From an uncultured Bacteroidales bacterium (GTDB lineage: Bacteria > Bacteroidota > Bacteroidia > Bacteroidales > UBA932): 52,147 nucleotides of DNA. How positions within the stretch are numbered: position 1 is the first letter of the stretch; every line of letters starts with the position of its first letter. The translations under genes and the position numbers were made by a program. Below are positions 46,238-52,147 of the stretch, in pieces. The notes beneath the pieces were generated by a model. It had not been told where the DNA came from. It worked only from the letters and a program-made list of their open reading frames with translations, and did not search any database. The stretch covers positions 67,538-119,684 of the forward strand of contig CALVDL010000006.1 in assembly GCA_944326305.1 (NCBI GenBank). Direction: 5' to 3'.

Positions 46238-47467
46238 CTACAACAGAAGCATTACAGCGAAGCAGTAGAGAAGGAAACCCTTGAAAGTCAGGCTGCCGTA
46301 GGTACTGAAGCCGAGAAGGGTCTCCGTAATGTCTCCGGAAACAATTTCATCGATGTCTTCCTCCTGAGGCATATTGTTATAGGCCCATTTGCGTACAAGG
46401 TAGCCGCTGTCGAAATAGGTCACGCCACCGTTGGAACGGTTCATTGAGATAAGGACCTTATAATCTGCATAATATGCATTGTCATACAGGAACTGGACCG
46501 TCTGGGGGTTCAGGGAGGTGCTTTCAAGTCCGGCACGCAGTGCTTCCGGATAAGAGGCTGTCAGGAGCAGGGGGGAAAGGCCTGCCTCACGGGCATTACC
46601 GATAAACCTGGCGACCCTGGTCCATCTGGCCTCCGACATTCTTTTCACGTCATATACGGAAACGGCAAGGACATTGTGCCTGACGGCAAGTTCACTCACG
46701 TATTGGCCGGAGGCATCAGTAAAGGAAAGCTCAGGGAAGACCTCCTGACGCCATCCTGCCTTAGGTACGGCCCTGGACTCTATGAACGTCCATGTGGAAT
46801 CCGGCAGGTCCTCCAGAGTGAACTCCTTCTGCCGTCCATCCTTTTCATATACAAGGACATAGTCGTACATGTCCTCCCCGTCCGCCTCATGTGCCCTTTC
46901 AGCGGCGAGGAGCCTGGAGGCAGGCTTGAAATCGGTATAGTTCACCAGAGGAATATACACAAGTGAATATACGGTAAACGCCGCCACACCTGCCATGACC
47001 ATGGAGAAGGCCACGTATTTCCTGCGGCGGTTCTGTCCGAAGTCACTGTACGGGAAAAATGCGGCAATAGACAATGCGCACAGGACAATATTCTTCAGGA
47101 AAGTCTGGATATGGGACAGATGTATCACCTCCCCGAAACATCCGCAGTCCATTACCGGGTTGAATATCATCAGGATAAGTGTCAGCAAAGTGAAGAACCC
47201 AAGAAACACTGACGTCGCTATCGCTATCACCTTCCTCCACAGGCCGGTAATCAGCGCTGCACCGAGGACCGTCTCTACAATGGCCAGCAGGAGAGCCAGC
47301 GGCTTCGCGGAGAAGTCGAGGAAGCCGAGATGGAAAAACTTGTAATAGTCCGACATCACAAGGCCCGCACCCACAGGGTCCAGCAGCTTGAATATTCCGG
47401 AAATGAAGAAGACAACCCCGACAAGGAAGGCGCAGAAACGCCGGATTCTCAATGGCAACAGTTTCAT
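46238..47467 (-). CDS. DoxX/MauE-like integral membrane protein (BT_3928 type)
   Basis: A 409-residue protein conserved in Bacteroidetes, role unproven. The N-terminal part has four membrane helices of the DoxX/MauE kind (AFLVGVVFFISGIFKLLDPV; LALLLAIVETVLGAALITGL; VFLGFFTLLTLILMIF), with the FKLLDP-x-G and CGCFGEV (paired Cys) signatures. A fifth helix (AFSMVMAGVAAFTVY) and an extracytoplasmic domain of about 200 residues follow, and a last helix is at the end. The MauE resemblance and the CGC motif suggest a link to thiol/quinone redox. The ATG at 47467 is chosen over an upstream TTG. It follows tmk, overlapping or nearly so. Confidence 0.8.
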   Translation of the reverse strand: MKLLPLRIRRFCAFLVGVVFFISGIFKLLDPVGAGLVMSDYYKFFHLGFLDFSAKPLALLLAIVETVLGAALITGLWRKVIAIATSVFLGFFTLLTLILMIFNPVMDCGCFGEVIHLSHIQTFLKNIVLCALSIAAFFPYSDFGQNRRRKYVAFSMVMAGVAAFTVYSLVYIPLVNYTDFKPASRLLAAERAHEADGEDMYDYVLVYEKDGRQKEFTLEDLPDSTWTFIESRAVPKAGWRQEVFPELSFTDASGQYVSELAVRHNVLAVSVYDVKRMSEARWTRVARFIGNAREAGLSPLLLTASYPEALRAGLESTSLNPQTVQFLYDNAYYADYKVLISMNRSNGGVTYFDSGYLVRKWAYNNMPQEEDIDEIVSGDITETLLGFSTYGSLTFKGFLLYCFAVMLLL

Positions 47468-47471
47468 ATCA

Positions 47472-48170
47472 TCATTCAGCAATGTCGTTTTTTCCGATTA
47501 CGGCATCCACTGCCGTTTTCACCTTTGCGAAAATATCGTCCGGCGGAAGCATCATGCCATCCTGACCGGAACAGTCTATGCGGATGAACTTCGGATCCAG
47601 CCTGCACTGCTCCGCATACATCAGCCTCACACGTCCCTGGAAGCCCATATCCGCCTCATGGATGTCATGACCTCCGGCAAGATAGGCCCGGTCTCCGCCC
47701 TTGCGGGCTGCCGACAGCTTTTCCTCTACAAAGGAGATCGGCACATCCAGGAACAGGTTCAGGTCCGGCTCCGGAAGCCCGAAATCCCCGTACTCCGTGT
47801 CGAATATCCACTTCCTGAGCCTGTCCCTCTCCTCCGGATCACTGACTTTAGCGCACTGGTATGCGATATTGGAATAGACATACCTGTCAAGCAGTATCGT
47901 GCCGCCGCCCTCCAGCACCCGGTGCATCTGCGGGGCCGCCCTGTGCCTGTCCTCGGCATATAACAGGGCCACCAGCTGCGGGTGCACACTCTCGTTAGAG
48001 CCGAAATCCCCCCTCAGGAACCGGCTTATGAGATCCCCGTACACCGGTGCGTCATATCTCGGGAAATGAATATATTCCAATGTCCCGCATACCGTCTCAA
48101 GGTAGTTTCTCAATTTTTTTACCTGGGTGGACTTCCCCGCCCCGTCAAGACCTTCCAGTACTATAAGCAT
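47472..48170 (-). CDS. tmk: Thymidylate kinase
   Basis: Phosphorylates dTMP to dTDP. It is 232 residues from the ATG at 48168-48170, with P-loop LEGLDGAGKSTQVKKL, the DR(Y/H) motif in LLDRYVYSNIAYQCA, and ten or so residues of lid (EEKLSAARKGGDRAYLAGGHD). It is longer than E. coli Tmk (213) because of a C-terminal extension. The longer frame from 48200 uses a non-ATG start within the promoter leader and is rejected. Its promoter has a TAATTTTG box with an adjacent GAAACTGTTTC palindrome. Confidence 0.92.
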   Translation of the reverse strand: MLIVLEGLDGAGKSTQVKKLRNYLETVCGTLEYIHFPRYDAPVYGDLISRFLRGDFGSNESVHPQLVALLYAEDRHRAAPQMHRVLEGGGTILLDRYVYSNIAYQCAKVSDPEERDRLRKWIFDTEYGDFGLPEPDLNLFLDVPISFVEEKLSAARKGGDRAYLAGGHDIHEADMGFQGRVRLMYAEQCRLDPKFIRIDCSGQDGMMLPPDDIFAKVKTAVDAVIGKNDIAE

Positions 48171-48197
48171 AATCGTAGAGTTGCTGCATAAACCCTG

Positions 48198-48217
48198 CAA
48201 AATTACGAAACAGTTTC
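48198..48217 (-). promoter_or_regulatory. tmk promoter with GAAACTGTTTC palindrome
   Basis: On the minus strand the 11-base palindrome GAAACTGTTTC (48207-48217), one base, then the -7 box TAATTTTG (48198-48205), 28 bases upstream of the tmk ATG. The -33 position (48226-48229) shows no TTTG. Confidence 0.6.
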
Positions 48218-48324
48218 CAATTATAGGAGGGATGTCCGTCTAAAAAAATTCCTGTTGAGCAATCACTACGATGCTTTCAGAATTTCGAAAAAGAACTGAA
48301 GCATATTCATTCTGACCGGAAGAA

Positions 48325-49033
48325 CTAACCGTTTATCCTGTCTATCCTCTCGCTGACAAGTTCAATATATTTGGATTTAAGGTCATCATCCAGAAACGAC
48401 TGTCCGATAAACTCAGTCATTTCAGACTGCAATCTGACATACTTCCCGATAAGCCTGTCAACAATTTTCGTGTCTATCCTCATAATCTCTCCAGCAGATA
48501 TGAAATCCGAGCGTTTAAGATGCTTTTTCCTGCCGTCCAATGTCAAAGCCAGTTCTTCATCGTCTTTCGGATTGAGAATAGCGGCATTGAGGAGGTCGTA
48601 TGCCGGGGTCATGCGTATCATCCCTTCCTGCGGCTCATACATGGAAAAGTTCTTTAGATGCATATCATTGTTCCCCGTAATCCACGAAAACAGGACAATT
48701 TCAAAAAAAATTAACGATGTCCATTTTCGGCATAGAGGAATATTGCGATATCGCTTTGGCTATGCGTTCATAGCTGAATGGCATTTTATCAGCAATTGCC
48801 ATGTCGAGGGTCTTGTCAAGGAACTTCGCATAGACCTTTTCCGTGGCCATAATGGACAAATGCCCCAAGCGAGGGTTCTTGTTCTCCTCACGATATTTCA
48901 CCAGGATATCTATAGCCTCGTCGCAAAGTGGAATCCTCAGAGTATTTTTTGTCTTGACTATCTGTTTTGTCAATTTTCTCTCCTCGAAATTCACATGACT
49001 CCACTCAAGGGTGATGACATCTGAAACCCCGAG
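48325..49033 (-). pseudogene. Integrase remnant fused to frameshifted HipA C-terminal part
   Basis: Reading on the minus strand from 49033, LGVSDVITLEWSHVNFEERK and KTKNTLRIPLCDEAIDILV are the catalytic domain of a Bacteroidetes tyrosine integrase. They jump directly from YREENKNPR to LGHLSIMATEKVYAKFLDKT, losing about 60 residues that should hold the H-x-x-R motif. At DKMP the frame passes straight into HipA sequence (FSYERIAKAISQYSSMPKMDIVN). A T8 run at about 48703-48710 causes a stop. With one T fewer the protein continues EIVLFSWITGNNDMHLKNFS to the end at 48325, the HipA kinase region with the conserved N-x-x-D-H segment. No hipB is near. It is non-functional as both enzymes. Confidence 0.85.
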
Positions 49034-49106
49034 TTATTTGAGGAAATCATTTTGTAAATCATCCACTGTGCTTTCAGGAACTCTTTCCGGAACTTAATGT
49101 CCACTT

Positions 49107-49232
49107 TCAGGAACTCTTTCTCAGTTCCTTTATCTGCTTTTTGGCAACTTTGGGCCGCCTTAGATAATGAAGTTTAGAAAAACAAATCACGCCATAAAAC
49201 ACCAACGCGACAAACAAATTATCTTTGTTCAT
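49107..49232 (-). CDS. Possible small membrane peptide, 41 residues
   Basis: An ATG at 49230-49232 opens MNKDNLFVALVFYGVICFSK, a short hydrophobic segment, followed by a basic tail (RRPKVAKKQIKELRKSS). No ribosome site or homolog is recognised. A 17-base direct repeat CTTTCAGGAACTCTTTC (49071-49087 and 49104-49120) overlaps its end. The hydrophobic-plus-basic layout resembles small toxin peptides, but this may be chance. Confidence 0.2.
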   Translation of the reverse strand: MNKDNLFVALVFYGVICFSKLHYLRRPKVAKKQIKELRKSS

Positions 49233-49465
49233 CGCGCTGGTATTCAATTGTTTAACCTATCTGAAGGCCATCAATATTCTTCCTCGTTGAAAAATTTATC
49301 CATATTGATTATCAATGTATTATGTAATAATCAATGAAATTTACGCAAACAAACCGCACCGTTTGAGACGGTCTGAGGCGATGGGAGTAATGGGTAGACA
49401 AACAAATATTATTCTTATTGTAAAGATGCAAACACACAACAGCTTGCCACTTTAATTTTGCTATT
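49233..49465. other. AT-rich non-coding stretch after the PIN gene
   Basis: No gene is seen. It holds the palindrome ATTGATTATCAAT (49304-49316) with a partner TAATCAAT (49328-49335), and a small hairpin ACCGT-TTGAG-ACGGT (49358-49372). These may mark transcript ends or a former recombination site; nothing more can be assigned. Confidence 0.4.
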
Positions 49466-50275
49466 TCAAGTTTTCTTTGATTTCCGGAAAAGTCGTAATG
49501 AGTTATAATCGTCCACGTCTATAGCATCTATTATCATTTTTATCGCATAAATACCAAATACTATTGGCAATCCAACGAGCCACTCTCCGTACTGCTTGGC
49601 GGATGTATTTCCCAGATCATCAATCTTTGATACCAGTAAAGCCATAAAGTTCCAACTTTTGTCTTTAAATATGAAAATCAATAATCCGAGAGCCATTGAT
49701 ATTAATAGGGCAACTATCCAAATGACAATTTTTATTGTTTTCCACTTTTTCAATTTATTGGTGGCAATAATTTTGCGCAAAAGAGCATTGTCTTTCTCTA
49801 CTGTTTCTTTAGCACGCCTTTCTGCATTTCTTTGCTGCTCAATTTTTCTTAGTTCATTGGCGCTTGTTCTTTTTACTTCGCTTAGTGTCTGTTGAGTATT
49901 TTTAATAATCACATGGGTTTGAGCAAGCTGTTGTTCTTGCTCTTTTTGTTTTAACTCTAATTCCTCAATACGTTTTTCAAGTTCCGTCTTTGCAAATTTT
50001 TCTGCTTCACTCTCTAAATCGTTATCAGACATTTTTTCCATCTCATCAAAGGTATTTCTTTCAATGAAATTTCTGACAAGAGTCTGTTGTTGTTCTATGT
50101 CAGATGTCGCTTCTGCAATTCCGGATACAATAGCAGACAACATATCCAATGGCAGGGCTGATGTTCGAATATTAAGTGTTAAAAAACTAACAAAACTTTT
50201 ATAATCATCTGCCGTTCTCTCGATATAATGCAAGACAATGTTTAGCCATTGATTAGGCGACATAACAACTGGCAC
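49466..50275 (-). CDS. C-terminal part of split PIN-like membrane protein gene (coiled coil and two helices)
   Basis: The open frame begins at a GTG (50275) inside PVVMSPNQWLNIVLHYIERT, which makes sense only as a continuation of the upstream frame: with one base removed from the T8 at 50330-50337 the protein reads AFFLSSDNKLRRWDYLRNTH and joins in frame. Contents: a domain following the PIN fold, a coiled coil of about 80 residues (KTELEKRIEELELKQKEQEQ to KETVEKDN), then two membrane helices (IKIVIWIVALLISMALGLLI and LVGLPIVFGIYAIKMI) and a short basic tail. As a stand-alone gene it has no ribosome site. Composition is AT-rich, unlike the neighbouring chromosome. Confidence 0.7.
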   Translation of the reverse strand: MPVVMSPNQWLNIVLHYIERTADDYKSFVSFLTLNIRTSALPLDMLSAIVSGIAEATSDIEQQQTLVRNFIERNTFDEMEKMSDNDLESEAEKFAKTELEKRIEELELKQKEQEQQLAQTHVIIKNTQQTLSEVKRTSANELRKIEQQRNAERRAKETVEKDNALLRKIIATNKLKKWKTIKIVIWIVALLISMALGLLIFIFKDKSWNFMALLVSKIDDLGNTSAKQYGEWLVGLPIVFGIYAIKMIIDAIDVDDYNSLRLFRKSKKT

Positions 50276-50315
50276 ACGATGCGTATTGCGTAAATAATCC
50301 CATCTTCTTAGTTTA

Positions 50316-51536
50316 TTATCTGACGAAAGAAAAAAAAGCCTTTACTTGATAAATATCATCAACAGAACCTTTTCGTTTTTCTTCAATCCATAATACATTT
50401 TCCGCGTCATATTCAGCCGATGCCTCTTGTTTCTCCAAGTCTGACTGCATGATTCCGGACACATATTCGTTTATATTGCTTTTTCTCTCTTCTATATTGT
50501 ATGGATAATTTCTATCGTGCATTATCTCATATTTCTTACAAAGTGAGTCGAACTCACTCATTATCCAATCCTTGAAATAACTTGTACTACGATTGACTCT
50601 CCCTATACACCATTTATGGTAATAGTGAAATACACTATCCTCACTAATAAATTCAGAAATAACTTTAGATTGAACTCTTGGTCGAAGTGAGTTATCAATT
50701 TTTCCTATATAGTAGTCTATTGTATCTATAAACTCCAAATAAGTACTTTGACTAATTACTAAAGATTCACCAACTTCCTTAAATTTAGACAAGAACAGAT
50801 GCGTCCTTACTTTAAGGTTATCACTATTTAAACCTAACGCCCGATAAATGACATTTGTATCAATATAGAATGATTTTCCTTTTAAATTTTGGATGTTAAG
50901 GGAGGTGTTCTTTTGGTTTGTCATCATGCAGTATTCTAAAGAATATCCTGCTAGATCATAAATAGCTTTATCTTTCCCTTCATCTGGCCAAGCGAGGAAA
51001 TTATTAATGACCTCCTTTTCCTTGTCCGTATAATTATTGCTTTTTACTTCTATAGCATCTATCTTCTCTTGTAAAATGAGTTTGTAACCTTCAAGATTAC
51101 TTGTAAACATTTCATAAAGAAATCGCAATATTAGAGCCTTAGAAGACTCTTTTTCTATATCTAACGAAATCAGATACTCATCTATATACTCATATAGTGT
51201 TTTCTGACCGCACACAAGGGAAAGTTTGTTCTTGTATTCACCGGTAAGAGATACTATTGTATCATTATTTTCTGTATAACAGTAATACCGTTGGTCTGCA
51301 TCACGCCCTTTAATAACGACATTATTTATTTCATCAACAGAAAATAGAAATCCATATTCCTTATTAATATAAACGATTAACTCTGTTATGGGAATATATA
51401 ATCTTCCACAACTATACAAAGCGTCATCTATTACTCTTTGGTATGATTTATTTAGAGATATTCCATTATTTGACCGACCATATATAATGGCTGCCATTCT
51501 AAAAACATTTCTTTGTTGCTCTCCAGTCATACTCAT
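50316..51536 (-). CDS. N-terminal part of split PIN-like nuclease gene
   Basis: A 406-residue frame from the ATG at 51536 (MSMTGEQQ; ATG at 51530 also possible; a TTG at 51566 overlaps the promoter). Residues 1 to about 215 are unrecognised and helical. Then KGKSFYIDTNVIYRALGLN gives the first acidic PIN motif (DTN), STYLEFIDT a second acidic residue, and AEYDAENVLWIEEKRKG a third. The fourth Asp (SSD) lies in the next frame, past the T8 run. The family is thus a probable metal-dependent ribonuclease of PIN type, with a C-terminal membrane anchor when the frames are joined (about 690 residues). It sits divergent from an XRE regulator and hsdR, a defence-like setting. Confidence 0.7.
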   Translation of the reverse strand: MSMTGEQQRNVFRMAAIIYGRSNNGISLNKSYQRVIDDALYSCGRLYIPITELIVYINKEYGFLFSVDEINNVVIKGRDADQRYYCYTENNDTIVSLTGEYKNKLSLVCGQKTLYEYIDEYLISLDIEKESSKALILRFLYEMFTSNLEGYKLILQEKIDAIEVKSNNYTDKEKEVINNFLAWPDEGKDKAIYDLAGYSLEYCMMTNQKNTSLNIQNLKGKSFYIDTNVIYRALGLNSDNLKVRTHLFLSKFKEVGESLVISQSTYLEFIDTIDYYIGKIDNSLRPRVQSKVISEFISEDSVFHYYHKWCIGRVNRSTSYFKDWIMSEFDSLCKKYEIMHDRNYPYNIEERKSNINEYVSGIMQSDLEKQEASAEYDAENVLWIEEKRKGSVDDIYQVKAFFSFVR

Positions 51537-51563
51537 AATAATGCTTTCATTAATATCCTTGTG

Positions 51564-51613
51564 CAAATATAGAGGAAATAAATCTATTTATCGAATATAA
51601 TTCACTATATTTG
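51564..51613. promoter_or_regulatory. Divergent promoters between PIN gene and XRE-hsdR
   Basis: Minus: TTCG (51592-51595), 20 bases, TATATTTG (51564-51571), one mismatch from consensus. Plus: -7 box TATATTTG (51606-51613) 22 bases before the XRE ATG, without a clear -33. The XRE protein may bind here and control both sides. Confidence 0.65.
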
Positions 51614-51635
51614 CATTATTAAATCAAGACATAAT

Positions 51636-51839
51636 ATGAAACTAAATAGGATAAAAGCAGTATTGGCAGAGAAAGGAATTTCCCAGACATGGTTGGCAAA
51701 GCAACTTGGTAAAAGTTTCAGTATGGTGAATGCTTATGCCTGCAATAGGATTCAACCTAATCTGGAGACTCTTCAGCAGATAGCAGTTATCCTACAGGTG
51801 GATTTAAAAGACCTGATAACCGATAAAGAAGAAAGGTGA
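51636..51839 (+). CDS. Small XRE/Cro-type helix-turn-helix regulator
   Basis: A 67-residue DNA-binding protein made almost only of the HTH domain: MKLNRIKAVLAEKGISQTWL, then GKSFSMVNAYACNRIQPN (recognition helix region) and LQQIAVILQVDLKDLI. It ends five bases before the hsdR start, so it is in the restriction operon. A role as a controller that delays restriction, or represses the divergent PIN gene, is inferred from position. Small XRE genes in front of hsdR are common in Bacteroidetes. Confidence 0.88.
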   Translation: MKLNRIKAVLAEKGISQTWLAKQLGKSFSMVNAYACNRIQPNLETLQQIAVILQVDLKDLITDKEER

Positions 51840-51844
51840 AGCAC

Positions 51845-52147
51845 ATGGAATATAAATTCAATGAAAATACACGTGTGCAGGTTCCTGCCGCCATGCATTT
51901 GTGTAGGCTTGGATACACTTATTTGGACAATATAACAGAATATGACAGTAAAACAAATATTCTGACGGATGTTTTTTTGCGCAGTGTTCAACGTTTGAAT
52001 CCGACACTGTCCGAATTACAGGCAAGACAATTGCTGGATGAAATTACATTAATACTTGACAATAATGACCTTGGAAGGGAGTTTTATAATAAACTGTCTT
52101 CCAATAGCAATATCAAACTGATAGACTTCAAAGATGCTGATCGTAAC
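51845..52147 (+). CDS. hsdR: Type I restriction enzyme R subunit, N-terminal start (cut by window edge)
   Basis: The 101 visible codons from the ATG at 51845 read MEYKFNENTRVQVPAAMHLC, LGYTYLDN, LTDVFLRSVQRLNPTLSE and FKDADRN, the typical opening of Bacteroidetes HsdR before the HSDR_N nuclease domain. The nuclease and helicase motifs lie beyond the window. The full protein (about 950-1000 residues in the family) would cut and translocate DNA as part of an HsdRMS complex. hsdM and hsdS are not in view. Confidence 0.8.
   Translation, partial: MEYKFNENTRVQVPAAMHLCRLGYTYLDNITEYDSKTNILTDVFLRSVQRLNPTLSELQARQLLDEITLILDNNDLGREFYNKLSSNSNIKLIDFKDADRN

Overview
The window looks like chromosome from a member of the Bacteroidales. 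The evidence is the gene families (FadL-type porin, C11 lipoprotein protease, M49 peptidase with an HECLGH motif, double-length FtsX/MacB permeases, archaeal-type ProRS). The recurrent promoter pattern TTTG-N19-21-TAnnTTTG is the Bacteroidetes housekeeping consensus. The first 48 kb is moderately GC-rich with uniform codon use. The last 4 kb is clearly AT-rich and accessory. The genus cannot be fixed from the sequence alone.

Layout. 1-4.7 kb: partial proS, an aromatic/Ser-rich lipoprotein and a FadL-like outer-membrane protein. 4.0-7.6 kb (minus): lpxD-lpxC-lpxA-wbqC-like, lipid A initiation with lpxC NOT fused to fabZ. 7.7-12.5 kb: rimP-nusA-infB, ending in a strong terminator. 12.6-14.3 kb: a secreted hypothetical protein followed by a decayed regulatory-domain gene. 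14.4-30.5 kb: a large transporter locus with one TolC-like channel, one membrane fusion protein, one LolD/MacB-type ATPase and five double-length FtsX-type permeases, with structured intergenic elements that include a 166-bp palindrome. 30.7-35.8 kb: Tat-exported dipeptide epimerase, divergent zinc alcohol dehydrogenase and a secreted GH2 enzyme. 35.9-39.5 kb: recA, ALDH, M28 peptidase. 39.5-48.2 kb: HhH protein, rsmI, tdk, xerD, M49 peptidase, C11 protease, DoxX-like membrane protein, tmk.

48.3-52.1 kb is a degraded mobile/defence region. It holds an integrase remnant fused to a broken hipA, then a gene for a PIN-like, coiled-coil, membrane-anchored protein, then a small XRE regulator and the start of a type I restriction hsdR. 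The hipA remnant and the PIN gene are each interrupted at a T8 homopolymer, and removing one T restores a continuous protein in both cases. This points to phase variation, decay or assembly error, and the PIN gene is the best candidate here for an undescribed (possibly anti-phage) system.

The other notable signal is regulatory. A palindrome GAAAC(A/T)GTTTC, or a close half-match, abuts the -7 box of three separate promoters (epimerase, C11 protease, tmk) and also forms the ends of the 166-bp palindrome. Those three promoters lack a recognisable -33 box, whereas recA, GH2, rsmI and the alcohol dehydrogenase have good ones.
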